Shown here: positions 24,430-36,801 of the stretch, in pieces
Position numbering within the stretch: the stretch's first letter is position 1
How the letters are laid out: every line of letters begins with the position of its first letter
Assembly (NCBI GenBank): GCA_051453625.1
Contig: JBOZIK010000001.1
Location: forward strand, 260,613,129 to 260,677,128
DNA: 64,000 nt
Direction: 5' to 3'
DNA from: Welwitschia mirabilis
Lineage: Eukaryota > Gnetophyta > Gnetopsida > Welwitschiales
The notes under the pieces: model-generated
What the model was told of the DNA's origin: nothing
Seen by the model: the letters and a program-made list of their open reading frames with translations, nothing else
The model's database searches: none
Made by a program: the position numbers and the translations under genes

Positions 24430-25660
24430 CATGCACATGATGAGCTAGACAGGTAGAGGCAGAGGCAGAGGCTAAGCTACCAAAGTAGGAGGCAAGCCCA
24501 CTAGTTTTACCTATGATTGAGTGTGAATAGCTCATGCATCCACCGCCTTGATAGGCTTGACCACTCTCTATTTAGTTAGCTTTTATCTAATTAGAGAAAT
24601 ACTTTGGAGATTTCATAAATAGCATTGAGTTAGAGGCAGATCAGATATTAACTAAGATATATCTTAAAAGGATTGTGCATGTACATGGAGTCTATTATGC
24701 CTCCAAGACTAAATAGTTCTATAACATAATGCATATTGAGAGATGATTTGATGCTTGTAACCACTTGGTTGATATGATTATAACTTTAATATGTAGCCAT
24801 AAGATATTCATTTTCCTAAGACACATCACTAGAGTTATTGAGTTAGATGGCATTAAGAGTACATGCATTTATTAGACTAATAATACAGAGGAATGTTGTG
24901 CTCATAACACAACATATACTAGCTAATGTTATAGGTGACAGATGGAGAGTTTTGATGATACATCTGTCATCCACCTATCAAATTCTACATAGAGGGTTGA
25001 TTCATAACATCAACCCATCTTTTCATAATAGTCATACCATGGTAGCACATTTATAGATATCAGTAGTATTGAGATAAAGGAAGCAAATGGACCTTTTAAC
25101 ATTTATCTAGAGGAGACTCGAGATAGTGAGTAAGGATCATTAGTTACAAACTCTAAGATATCTAGACCTTCTCTTAGCTATGTTTATATGGCTTGATTAT
25201 CTGATCTTATGGGGGAGCAGAGACTTACACATCTTTAGAATCATCTCATTTCCTATATGACATGGACATATGGATTCTAGTAGAGGTGGAAAGACCTCAG
25301 GTACAGAGACCTATGGTTGGTGTGATATTTGAGTAGATATAAACTATTCTATTTGACACAATGTAAGGTCTTAAAGAGGCTATGAATCAAGGTTTTAGTG
25401 AGCTACATTAGAGGATAACTACTATTAAAAGGAGAGTTCAATACACTGAGGAGTAGCTCACTTATTTGCATGATTGTGTATTATACATTAAGCATGATAT
25501 GATAGTTTACATCCCAGAGGTAGTTAGATTATAGGATATGAAACTACATAGTCCATTATAACATTTCTTGACCATCATTTTCCTATAGATTTTGAGCATC
25601 CTCCATCGTATTCACCTACACCTGAGCCTGTTATATGTCAAGAGTTTATTTTAGTATGAT
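24430..25660 (+). pseudogene. Decayed 3' reading frame of element B (possible Athila env-like ORF)
   Basis: After 'atggttagacc' at about 24418, a Gly/Arg-rich or Ala/Glu-rich repeat (gaggca repeated at 24453-24470) leads into a stop-broken frame: SIELEADQILTKIYLKRIVHVHGVYYASKTK, NIMHIER, FDACNHLVDMI, FIFLRHITRVIELDGIK, later IEIKEANGPFNIYLEETRDSE. The position downstream of integrase and the 'G-YYASK--F-' phrase fit the extra 3' ORF of Athila-like elements. I cannot see a signal peptide or membrane segment, so 'env-like' rests on position only. Confidence 0.4.
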
Positions 25661-26187
25661 GAATGAATTAATTTATTAAATTATATTATATATCTTCCCT
25701 CCATAGATTATACTTAAAAACTCATGTTTTTATAGACATATCATTTTTTAAAGTATCATCATGGTGTATACTCTTATTTTTTTGAGATATTATGTACAAC
25801 AGTTATTATTATTAAGACATTTTATGATGATAATATTTTATATTATACATGATTCTTTTTATGATGTGCTGTACAATTAAGAGGAGGAATATTAATTTTT
25901 TTGAGTTTTAATGTTTATCTTTTTGAAAAATATTTCTTAAACTTCTATTTTTCAAGAGTATTTTTTGAGCCTATCGTCTCCTCCATTATCTAGATAATGA
26001 TCAAGATAATAGGACAACCACTTACTTTACATAGGACAAATGTTTAACTATCTATTTTTGACATTTTTATTCTACATTCTGAGATTTCTGAGATCATTTT
26101 TGAGTTCATTTTACAATTTCCTAGTTGATTTATCTTTAATCAATTTGGCTTGCAATCATGGTTGTTTATCTATTTTTTTAAAGAACT

Positions 26188-26209
26188 GATAAGGCTAAGT
26201 GGAGGATTA
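26188..26209 (+). other. Polypurine tract of element B
   Basis: 'gataaggctaagtggaggatta' lies immediately before the 3' LTR start (26210), matching the G/A-rich tract expected there. Confidence 0.65.
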
Positions 26210-27467
26210 TATTGTGCTACCAAATTATATGTATTTAATAGGGTATTTTAAGTAGTTTTACAAGGTATTAGATAGGTTTATATTGAGTTTTGAAAATAAT
26301 AGATAGCTAGGCAAATATTATGAAAACATGCAATATTCATTACATTTGATATAATTAAAGACAAATCACAATAATTTCTGTATAAAGTAGAAATATTGTA
26401 ATTGAAAATGATAATCTAACATAATAAACATTTATACAAAGCTAATAATGCAACTTATCATCTAGATAACAATATGAACAATAGAAGAAGTTATGCTAAT
26501 TAGGATGCTTGCTAGATCAAATTAGTAGCTGATATGGATCATGTATGATGTGGCATCATCTCCTGTGACATCTAGACAACTAGCAGGCTGACATCTAAAT
26601 CTATCTATTCATCAAACTTCACCAAAAGTACACCATATGTCATGAACCTTCTTGCACAACCATTAGGACTTTATTGTGTCTATTCATGTTTGTCGTTTTT
26701 AGAGCCTTGTTTGTACCAAACGCCTCCTTTACCCTCAACTCTAACTTTATCATATTTGACATTGAAAATTCTTATGACAGGAGATCAAAGGGTATAAGAT
26801 TAATTCTTTATTGTTATAGAGAGACATTTTTCTTCTTGTTAGGCTATGTATCCTTCATTGAGATGCTACTGCTTTATAACGTAGATGTTGATTTAAATAT
26901 AATCAAAACTCTATTTTTCTTTTTATATCTTTTGTTAGGTACATATCTCTTATGGTTTATGTTGCTTATGATTTTGTTATAGCTTCATTTATGATATAGA
27001 TCATGAGGGCAATCTTTGTTAAGGTTAATAGTAGTAGTTTAGGTGCATTGCATTTCATTTCCTAGATTAACTTGCATTATTTTCATTTTTTATTTGATGC
27101 ACTTGATAAATTAGATTGGTTTTGATTTAGTAATGAATTTCCTTAATGAATCTAGATTATACAGGGCCAATATCCTTAATAGGTTGATTTGCTAATCAAA
27201 TAAAGTTGTATTTAAATTAGTTGTGCATTTCATTTTCATAGTGTGCTTCTTTTGCATTGTTTGCTTGCATTGCATTTTGTTCTACTTAGAACATACATAC
27301 ATATTTTGTTTGAAATCAAATTTCTTTCTTCTGATCTATGCCTTCAACAAATTATGACATTTGGGTTACTCTTATCTATACTATTATGTTGTGTTTTGTA
27401 ATATATATTTGTAATTGATATGATTTAATAAGAATGTGAAATATTGCACAAATACACACTAAAATTA
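26210..27467 (+). repeat. 3' LTR of element B
   Basis: About 1.26 kb, homologous to 11384-12645; right end taken from where the alignment with the 5' copy fades. The start TATTGTGC is TG-to-TA relative to the 5' copy. Confidence 0.8.
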
Positions 27468-27690
27468 GGGGCCATATCATCTTGGTAACTAATTCTATCT
27501 TATCTTTTGTAGCTTAATATTTGATAAACTTAATAGTTTAAAGTTAAAACCCCTAAATCCACTTTTATAATTAACTAACTGATAATACCATATGTTTAAT
27601 TATAAAGAAATGTTTTGCATTTGATAATTCATCCCTTAATTATGATAAAATACTCATTGTGGAGCTCTAAACAATTTGGTAAGATTAATT

Positions 27691-28935
27691 GAGATTCAAG
27701 TTAGTATTATGATATCTTATAACTTTTTATGTAAGCAGTGTAATGTTCTATAGCCTTCTCTAACATCTAAAAGGGATTCATGTTAGTAGTGTAGTGCTCT
27801 ACACACTTTTAAAATGTTTAAGTTAGTAGTGTGACATCCTAATCCTTCTATGGGATTCATCTAGGCTACATGTTAGAAGTTTTATATTCTATACACTTCT
27901 AGAGTAATGATGTTAGTAGTATGACATTTTGTAGTCTTTTATAGGATCCATCAATACTCTATGCTAGTAGCATAATTATTTATACACTTCTAGAGTAATG
28001 ATGTTAATAATGTAGCATCATATAGCTTTCTATATGGTTCAATGAGGCTCTATGTTAGTATATTGATGTTTTATTACATTTTTATAGTATGATATTAGTA
28101 GTATTATGTCTTATAGCCTTTTCTAGGAATTATTACGACTTCAAATTAGTAGTTTAACTTCCAAAACACTTTTGAGGTGATGATGTTAGTATTTTAGTTT
28201 TCCATAGCCTTCTATGACATTTATCAAGGGTCTATGTTAGTAGTGTAGCACTTTATACTCTTTTGTAATGATGATGTTAGTAATGTAGCATGTTATATCC
28301 CTTTATAAAATTCAATAAGACTTCATGTTAGTAGTTTAATATTCTACATCCTTCTATGAGATTCAATGAGGATTCATATCAGTAGTATAACATTATATAA
28401 ACTTCTATAATGATGATGTTATTAGTATGATGTCCTATAGATTTTTGTTGGATTTATTGAGACTCTATGTTAGTAGTTTAGTTTTATATACACTTCTAGA
28501 GTAATAATGTTAGTGGTATATCATCTTTTATCCTTCTCTGAGGTCCCTTGAGGCTTCATCTAAGTTCTATAACATCTTATACACTTCTTGAATAATGATG
28601 ATACTAGTGTGATAGTCTATAACATCTATGGAAATCACTAAGGCTTCATGTTATTAGTGCAATTTCCTATACACTTTTAAATTAATAATGTTAGTTTATG
28701 ATACTTTATAGTCTCTAGAATCCATTGATCCTTTATGTTAATAGTGTAATATTCTATAGACTGTTAGAGTGATGATGTTAGCAATGTAGCATCCAAAAAC
28801 CGTTTATAAAGTTTATTGAGGATTCATGTTAGGTGTGTAGCATCTTATATACTTATGGAGTGATGATGTTAGTATTGTTACATCCTATAGCCCTGTATGA
28901 AGTTCATCAAGGCTCCATGTTAGTAGTGTGACATC
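27691..28935. repeat. Degenerate tandem array, period near 97 bp (two ~48-bp halves)
   Basis: About 13 units. Each contains a first half 'atgatgttagtagtgtagcatcctatagcc' type and a second half 'ggattcatyaaggctycatgttagtagtgt' followed by 'tatacacttctagagta'. Within each unit 'gttagtagtgt' occurs twice, so the period can be read as about 48 bp or 97 bp. Units are strongly diverged. No gene inside. Confidence 0.85.
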
Positions 28936-29050
28936 AATTTTTAATTCACTTATGCTTTATCTTATTTCATTAATGTCACTCTAGAGTCAACATGATTATC
29001 ACTTTTTACATCACATCAATATCACTATCACATCGTTATAATACCATTAT

Positions 29051-29123
29051 AACATTTACTATTACTTAATATTACAACATTTACTATTACTTAATATTAC
29101 AACATTTACTATTACTTAATATT
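29051..29123. repeat. 25-bp tandem repeat, about 3 copies
   Basis: The unit aacatttactattacttaatattac is repeated at 29051, 29076 and 29101 (last copy partial) with no differences, so it is younger than the decayed array beside it. Confidence 0.95.
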
Positions 29124-32100
29124 TCATTATTTTCTTAATAAATAAGAGAATGGGAATCTATTTATCCATTGTTTTTATTACTTCTTCATTCATTTTTTAA
29201 AGGTAAATTTATACTCTATTTTACTTTTTTCTTTTTATCTTCTTGCTCTATCTTTTCTTATTACTACATTTTTAGAATAACATGTTTTATTATTTCTATT
29301 TATCTTTTCTAAGTTTTTTCAACTTGATTATTACATATTTGACATTGTTTTACTAGAATTGACTTCCTTTTCATAAGGTATGTTTTAAAAGTTATTTTTA
29401 AAATTTATATGGTTTAATTACAATATTAGATTTCCAAATGAGAAGGGTTACAAATTATTAAATCAATTAAATTTTAAATGGGTATTAAATTACAACCTAT
29501 TTGACCTCATGTTCTTTCACATCAATGTTTATTATCCTTATATTTTCATGATTCCAAATTCAATTTGTGATTTGTTTGATCCTGAAACCCATTTATTCTA
29601 CCATATTCATCTTGATGCTATCTATGTTACTTTACAAAATATAAAACATGCTTTTGCATTCTTATATAGATCCCTCATTTTCAAAACATTTTCTGCCTAT
29701 GAAATAGAGGCATTATATTTCTTTAAAACCTCTTTTTATGACTTCCTATAAATAAAGGTGCATTGGTAATGGTATTATAAGATGAACTTAGAATTGATTT
29801 CAATGTTATATTATGTATCTTTAGGTTTATCCATAGTTCATTATGGCTTCCTTTATTCTTACTTATTATAACTTATTAAGTATGCTATCTATCTCTTATC
29901 TATGGCTTATCACAAGAAGGTTACATTTGATTAGAGTCAAATGATTTGATCAAAGGTTATTTCATAATTACATGAAGCTAAGCTAAATTCTAATTTAGAA
30001 TTTCTTACTTGTGGTAGTATCCTTCTCTTTATTTACTTTTTCTTTATAAAGTGAGCTCTTTTGTGAACATTAAACAATCTAAAATTTCTAATGTTATCGT
30101 TATGCCTGTTTATTCTTTGTATATATTTCATACTTATGGAATCATCCTTGATTTTTGTAAGGAAAGTAATCTCATGTATTCCTTGATTAGTAAAGTTCAT
30201 TCATAAAAGTTAAGATAATAAGTTCCTTTTTTACTTGATTATTTTTTTGTTTTAACTTTCTTAATGAACATTGTTTATTCTATAGATGAATGCATAGGAA
30301 GATTTTCCTCTACTAATCCTTCATCATAGTAAGAAAAGAAACACTATACGTATTATTTATTTGTTCTTTACTTTCTTAGCATTCTATTTCTATTTAATTA
30401 ATCCTGATCATTTTTTAAAAATTATCCTAAACCACCTTATTATAATATTTAATAAGAGAAAGCTATGCTTAGTATGGATGAATATAGAACTACTTATTTT
30501 AAGGTAGAAGTAACTAACTTCTTATGATTACCTTCATTAATTAGTTTAGAACTTTTGCATTTTTTTAGAATTTGAAGAAGATTAATTTGATGAGATAATA
30601 GGTTTTAATCCATTTTTACTAGTGGCTTACTTCTCTTTAACAACTTTATTCTAAACAAGGGGATTTAATACATTAGAAAGGCCTATCTTGTGGTGATATT
30701 TATAAAAACCCCTCTATGGAGTCTGTTTATATTCATTCCGTCATCTATTTCTTCTTTTCACATTGACAAGACATTACCTATAGGGATTTTATGTTTCATT
30801 GTTAAGATACAAGCATCAATATTCTATATAGATCAAGTAAAATTGTTGAAGATATTGATTATAAGATAGCAAAGCGATAGATCTTAATAAGAGAATGTCT
30901 TTCATTAATAAGACCACATAGATTACAATCTTGGTAAGGACTTTTAGGTTGTAAGATCTGATAGCTTTACTTAGTACTATACTACAAATCCATTATAGGA
31001 TTCTATTCATTATAACTTTGAATTAAGGATAAATGAATTATAAGCATTATACCACATAACCCATCATATGTGATAATTAAAATCATTAATGTTTAGGATT
31101 CACATAGGAGAGTTATGTATTTTTCATTCTTTCTAACTTCATTTTTAGACAAGATCTAGTTTATGCTTTTTAGTCTTTTTCTTTGCTAATCCTAGACAAG
31201 ATTAATCTACTTTTCCTAGAGAATAAATCTCTTAAATACTAATAGACATAAATGAATATATCATTAGTAATCCTCTCATTAAAAAATGCTCAGATTATCC
31301 ACCAAAATATTTACTAAGCCATTTTTTAAAGAGGTTGTTAGTAGATAATAACAATTTGTGAAGTTTCTATCATGTGTATAAGATTTAAAAGAAGCATTTA
31401 AATGCCTCAATTTACTAAATTTTCATAGCCTCAAATTAATACTATAATAAGTCTATGATGATGAATCACCTCAATCACCTTCTTCTTGAAGTGATTGAAG
31501 GTGAAATGCTTTACAACCTAGTTGAAGGTTCTTTAGGTGATTTGTATTTACATACTTCTCAAGGTTATGACTAGTCCAACTAGAAGTGATGAAGTTTTAT
31601 TACCAAAATAAATAGCTTATCTTCCTTTTTTTTAATGTAATTTTCCCTATAATGTGTTCTTTCTTTCGTTATTATTTTAAAAAGAATTTATCCATTATTA
31701 TGGATTCTTTTATTCTAATATTACTTATAGCATTTCCATTTTCATTTTGTAAAAATAAGATCAAAATCATAAAATTTTAAAATAAAAACTTCTTTAAATA
31801 TAAAATAAAAAAACTCCCTTTTTACCAGCAAAATGCATATTGGATAGTAAGAAAAAAAATTTAAGGAAAAAAGAAAAATACTTTTCTTTATTAGCCTTAA
31901 TTTAAATCTTTACAAGTTTCACTTTAGTCAAATTTAGTGTTTTGATATAATGGCTTGGTGAGATCATGCTAACTTTAAGGTCTATTTTGTACGACCATTA
32001 GGAAAATAGGACAAGTTATCAAAATCATTAACATACCTATGTAACTCTTATATCTATCCCATGCTTTCCTAAGAATTTCATTTAACATTAGTGAAATAAC

Positions 32101-33650
32101 ATGAACAATTAAAATAACATTTTCACAAGGGGTTATATCCCTTGGATAGTTACTACACTTTTAACTAATTATAAACCATCTATTGAATAATTTAATCAAA
32201 TTCATAATAATAACATAGTTTTGATTGTGTTTTAGTTTAAAGGCTTTTGCAATTATGACAAATCTATAATCATCTAAAGAATTTAACCTAAATTAGCTAT
32301 ATTGAATCTTACTTCTAACAATTTTATTATACCTTATGTTTTCTATTATTAGTAATAGATATCTAAGGAATTTAATTTTCTATTAAATAGCATATAACTC
32401 TATAAATATTTTAGTTTTATATTAATAAGTATATCCCTGATATTTGTGTATAAATTTTAATTTTTATAATATTTTCTATAAAAGTATCCATTCCAAATTA
32501 TATAATTTTGTAATATGCTCATCATCTATTTTATTTTACTTGTGAATCATAATATAATTAATACCATCATGTATTTTACTAGTATCACCATATTATTGAT
32601 TACCATGTGGGAAAAATAATTGTTTAAATCTAACATTATATATTTTAGTATTTTTATCATTTTTTTCGGTTATTAGTCTATCTTCAAACATTTTTTTAAT
32701 CAATATTGACTTCTAATGTATTAGCAGATGAGGAGAATCACTAGTAAACTTCATAGATAATTTGATGAAAAATCAATTAATCTCAAACCTTACTAGTTGA
32801 GCATATCCCCTAGACAACTCCATTGATAATTTGATGAAGAGTCCTTTGATCTTAAATGATTTATTAATGACTTTCATGGAAGCTACTCTAATCATCATTT
32901 CAAAAAAGTAAAAATTTAACTTACAACTATATATAAATTAATTTAACAAATATAACCCTGTCTAATACTATCAAAGAAAGAATGCATCTCAATTCACCTA
33001 AACAAAATTGATAGTTTTATGATAATCTAAGTATTTAGATATATATTCATATATGGTTTTAATCCCTCATACAAACTCTCTTGTAAGTAAGCTTACAATC
33101 ATTAATATATTGTTTACATTTTATGATCTTAATTTAAAACTTTCTTATGAATACTTACATGAATTTAAAGCTATCATGTCAACCATATGTAATCATAATG
33201 GTGCAATTAGAATGATGTTATTTTTATTTATTTTATAAAAGAAAAGAATAAATCATTACTATATTTATTAAAAACTTTATCAAGCAGATTATAAAGACAT
33301 TTCATTCGTTAATTTTTAAAGAACTATTCTACATTACATAAAGTAAATAAATTATGACATAAAATTATAAACATTAATAGACTGTGATGTCAATATTTTA
33401 TCTTACTATCTTAAAACTATTATGATTTTCTTTTCTTTAATTTCTCAACTTCCTAAGAGATTTTTTTAGAATAATTCCTTGATTTAATATCTTCCATTTT
33501 AAATGTACTAATCTATATTTAATGATGCTTGAGCTCAAAGTAAAGAAATATTCACACAATATAGTTTTTTGTGAAAATTATCTTAAATTCATGGGTTCAT
33601 TATTTTCCTCACTTAATATTAGATCCTAGGTTGTTTTGTTAAATATTTGA
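29124..33650. other. AT-rich intergenic stretch without recognisable gene
   Basis: No coherent frame, LTR pair or terminal inverted repeat was found by eye. An 80-codon open frame at 29509-29751 resembles nothing known and has the same base composition as its surroundings. Part of 31900-33650 may be the missing left end of the copia element that follows. Confidence 0.4.
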
Positions 33651-33658
33651 TGGTTAAG

Positions 33659-34480
33659 ATGGCATAAGAAAGTAGTGCTAGCACTTCCATATCTATGTCC
33701 TTGTATGCACCTTACTTTAAAGGAGAAAATTATGATTGTTAGTTAATCAAGATGAGGATGTTCTTGATGTTCCAAAATCTATATGGTTTAATGGCTATTG
33801 CAATTGATCACATCATAGATTTAACAATTCTTAAAACCATGGAATGTAAGAATATGAAAGTAATTTTCATACTCTAGATGAGCATTAGTAATATAATCTT
33901 TATACTCTTGAGACTGAGTATAAAGAATTGAATGAAGTAAGAAATGTAAGATTGCAAATTCTCACTAGATAATATGAAACACTTATTATGAAACTCTCTA
34001 GATATCTTGAGCTTTACATCAATTTTATTTTAGAAATAGTTGATTCATTGTGAACTGGAAGAAAATATGAAAGAATTAAAGATTGTAAAATAGACTATTT
34101 AAATAGTTATGAGCTGCTATGATTCTATCATGTATGTGATAAAATAAAGTAAATATATTGACCAATTAACAATGGTCAAATTCATTGGAAGTTTCAAAAC
34201 CTTTAAGTAAAGAAATCAACTATGTGAATAATATGCAATAAATGCTTTTTAGATCCAAAAAATCACAATAAGATCTTCACATAAAAACTGGTGTCAAGAG
34301 CAATGATTAAATCAAGGACATGGTTATGATAATCATGGTCGAATGAATAATAATCATGGTGATCAAAATCATTATGATCAAGAATAGAGTTAACGATAAG
34401 TTGAATCTAGATTAGATTTAACTAAATCTAGAAAATACTGTAATTATTGCAAAAGATAAAATCACATGTAATCAAGTTAT
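33659..34480 (+). pseudogene. copia gag remnant with zinc knuckle (element D)
   Basis: From the ATG at 33659 the frame gives a Ser-rich start and APYFKGENYDC, LIKMRMFLM, NLYGLMA, the usual copia Gag opening (F-GENYD-W---M---L----LW). Later come LQILT-YETLIMKLSRYLEL and a knuckle at 34439-34480 reading CNYCKR-NHM--SSY, in which the last Cys is Tyr and two positions are stops. The part after the knuckle is Lys-rich. The start codon is followed within two codons by TAA, so the gene is dead. Confidence 0.65.
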
Positions 34481-34619
34481 TTATTAAAGTAAAGAATACA
34501 AAACAAAGAAAAAATGCAAATTATATTGAAGAAAAAGAAGACAATCATGGAGAACTCGGATTTATTAAGGAGGATAAAGATCAAAGTTCTTATTTTACAT
34601 CCAATGATTAATCTCTAAC

Positions 34620-35070
34620 AAACATGTATAATTTCAAATGTGTGAATAGTTGTTATAGTCATCATATAATTGGTAATGGATCCTTACTAATTGATGTACG
34701 CATGCATCAAGGAGAAGTAACAATTGGTATTGGTATAAAGGTAATCATCATAGGAATTGAATGAGTAGATATTTCTACAAATACAAGTAGATCATATACA
34801 ATTTCTAATATCCATTTTATTCCTGATTTGAAGAATAATCTATTAAGTGTTGAACAACTTTGTTTTAAAGGATATAAACTAGTATTTATTGATGATTTCT
34901 ACAAAATTATTGAATATGATGGTAAAGAAATCACATTAATTCCTATGAGTTAGAATAGAATGTATAAGTTGGAGATACAAAAGGATATTGACTGTCTAAC
35001 GATAATGAAATCAAATTCATGGCTCTAGCACCTCAAACTAGAACATGTTAATTTTGGATCTATGAATACA
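34620..35070 (+). pseudogene. copia protease and pre-integrase remnant (element D)
   Basis: CYSHHIIGNGSLL is the decayed flap after the protease active site (usually CS-H-T). It is followed by GEVTIGIGIKVIIIGI, ISNIHFIPDLKNNLLSVEQL, GYKLVFIDDF and the pre-integrase phrase LKLEHVNFGSMNTM (W-LRLGH-N). Highly typical of Ty1/copia. The catalytic DSG itself is not visible. Confidence 0.75.
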
Positions 35071-35089
35071 ATGTAAAGGGGAGATCTTA

Positions 35090-35765
35090 TTTGAGGTATG
35101 TCTGAATTTTCTCTTTCTAATTCAAAAAATTGTTAGATTTATACTATCGGAAAAGACAAAAAGATTACCATTTCCAAAGCCTAAACACATATCTAAAAAT
35201 TATTTAGATCTTGTGCATTTGAGTTCATGTGGCCCAATGCAAAGAAACTTAAAAGTAATAGAGGAAATGAATTTACGTCAAATAATTTCAAGAAATTTTA
35301 TAAAGATAAAGGTATTATCATTAAAACACTATAGCATATACTCCACAACAAAATGGGATAGCAGAGAGTAAAAAATCAAACAATCATAATCATAACTAGA
35401 TGTTTTTTACATCAAAATAGTTTAAATAATGCTTTTTGGAGTAAAGCATGTGCTATCACTATTTATATCTAAATCAAGATCCTTCTAAAATTATGGATAA
35501 CACCATATCAATTATGGTATGGAAGCAAGATCCTTCTAAAATTATTGATAACACCATATCAATTATGGTATGGAAGAAATTTTTAAGTCACTTTGCTATG
35601 TAAAGGTACTTGATTAGCATCATCAAAATTTGAAAGAAAAGGCCTGAGTTTGCATTTTCTAAAGTAAGATTCTAGTTCTAAATAATTTCATTGTTTTGAC
35701 TTGGAACAACAAAAATTATGAATTTTAAGAGATGTAATTTTTGTATAAAACATTACGTCTAATTA
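35090..35765 (+). pseudogene. copia integrase remnant with internal 51-bp tandem duplication (element D)
   Basis: Reads SNRGNEFTSNNFKKFYKDKG, then HNKMG-QRVKNQTIIIITRCFLHQNSLNNAFWSKAC (the QQNG-AERKN block) and the PYQLWYG box, ending RDVIFV near 35740. The PYQLWYG stretch is present twice because 35475-35525 is repeated at 35526-35576 with one difference. The frame stops at about 35765, where sequence composition changes. Confidence 0.75.
35475..35576 (+). repeat. 51-bp tandem duplication inside integrase of element D
   Basis: The unit from caagatccttc to atggaag occurs twice head to tail, differing by one base (g/t). 51 bp is 17 codons, so the frame is kept. The near identity contrasts with heavy decay around it, so it arose late. 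Confidence 0.95.
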
Positions 35766-35799
35766 GGTTCTACCATCATGACACCTCTACCATCATGAT

Positions 35800-36290
35800 A
35801 CATCCGAACTCTTTTGAACAGTAGAAGTTTGCATCACTGAGTTTTATGAAGTTGGCGACTATTAGATTCTCCTTGTGGTTAGGGGTGATGTTTGCATAGT
35901 CCTGGGTGATGAACGCATACAAAGTATTGTTAGGTGAAGTGAGACAGTTACCCTGCCCATGCTCGCAGTTGCACTGCATCTTCCCTATGTGCGTGCAGTC
36001 TCGCAGTCACGGCCATTCACTTGCTCGCCTTTCACGTCCACATTCATGTATGTAAACACGGTCTTAGTCTCATCACCTGCACTGGCAGTATCGCCACCGG
36101 CGCTTATAGTCGCACTGCCCGCCTATCTCCCATTTGCGTCATCTGTCACGGCTCACTAAAACACCCTCCACGCAATCACATTCTCATGCTCTTCATATAC
36201 ACTAGCATTTGACTTTGGTTTTAGTTAGCCACAGGCATGTCAGACTGACGTGGCATTGTCTTCACGTTAGCTTTTATCGTCCACATCGGT
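35800..36290. other. CpG- and GC-rich block of unknown origin
   Basis: About 500 bases contain many CG dinucleotides (for example near 35958-36010 and 36090-36140), while the surrounding tens of kilobases have almost none. On the minus strand a 67-codon open frame (35979-35776) has ordinary-looking composition and parts such as LTSPNNTLYAFITQDYANI; I do not recognise it. At 36250-36256 'gacgtgg' resembles an ACGT-core element. The block may be a young insertion, an unmethylated promoter region or a gene fragment. Confidence 0.6.
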
Positions 36291-36801
36291 TTATAATAAT
36301 TCTTCTTTTTCTGATGTGGGCCAATTTTCAGTTGATCCACCATATTTTGTAAAAGGTGGACTTTGATTTTTCCGTCTTTCTTAAATTATTATACACCCAC
36401 ATTGAATCTTAAGATTATGCGGAAGGGGGTGGGGTGGGGTGGGGTTCTTCCCCATATAACATACCATTTGTAAATTCCCATATTTCACATGAGGTGGGCA
36501 TTTTCCCTAATGGCCTACCATTTTATGTTTTTGATAATGGATTTTTTAACCACCCTCTTAATGTATATAAGGGTTCTATCCTATGTCTAATGAGACTTCT
36601 TGTTATATTTACATCCTTAAGCCTTTTCCCATTTCCCCTCTACCCACAACGTTTAAACCCACTTCCTTTTCATTTATCTCTAATCTTTCTAACTTTATCA
36701 GCCCATATTATAATAAGCAAGCACATTTTTCTAAGGGACCTCTTTATTTCACAAAGTTCCTTCCTTCTTCCATTCTTGTCTAATCCTTAATTTTTTTAAC
36801 T
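36291..36801 (+). other. Stretch with G-rich microsatellite and TATA-like box, no gene recognised
   Basis: 36421-36446 is a short (ggggt)n tract. At 36561-36571 tgtatataagg is a TATA-like sequence. Two overlapping open frames (36434-36790 and 36583-36783) are hydrophobic and Phe/Leu/Ser-rich, as T/C-rich DNA gives by chance. Possibly part of an older LTR; no partner was found. Confidence 0.35.

Larger units (their letters stand above)
11384..27467 (+). mobile_element. Athila-like Ty3/gypsy element (element B), 16 kb with a nested insertion
   Basis: Direct LTRs of about 1.26 kb (11384-12645; 26210-27467) enclose a tRNA-Asp-type primer site and gag, protease, RT, RNase H and integrase remnants in that order. 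A roughly 4-kb 3' region then ends in a polypurine tract. The domain order, primer type, RT box FMDDFSIF and extra 3' coding region fit the Athila lineage. All coding parts are stop-ridden. The interior contains a 3.55-kb minus-strand LTR element at 17994-21544. I could not find a convincing target duplication for the outer element. Confidence 0.85.
33659..35765 (+). mobile_element. Truncated Ty1/copia element (element D)
   Basis: Remnants appear in copia order: gag with zinc knuckle, protease/pre-integrase and integrase. They end abruptly before any RT, where a CpG-rich block begins. No LTR, primer site or polypurine tract was recognised on either side, so only a fragment survives. Confidence 0.75.

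Noticed and set aside
29051-29123. CRISPR-like array
   Set aside because: Units are directly adjacent without spacers and the DNA is plant; a plain tandem repeat.
29509-29751. 80-codon open frame
   Set aside because: No family resemblance and composition equal to the surrounding non-coding DNA.
36434-36790. 118-codon open frame with a possible membrane profile
   Set aside because: Phe/Leu/Ser-rich as expected from T/C-rich DNA, overlapped by another open frame, no recognisable motif.
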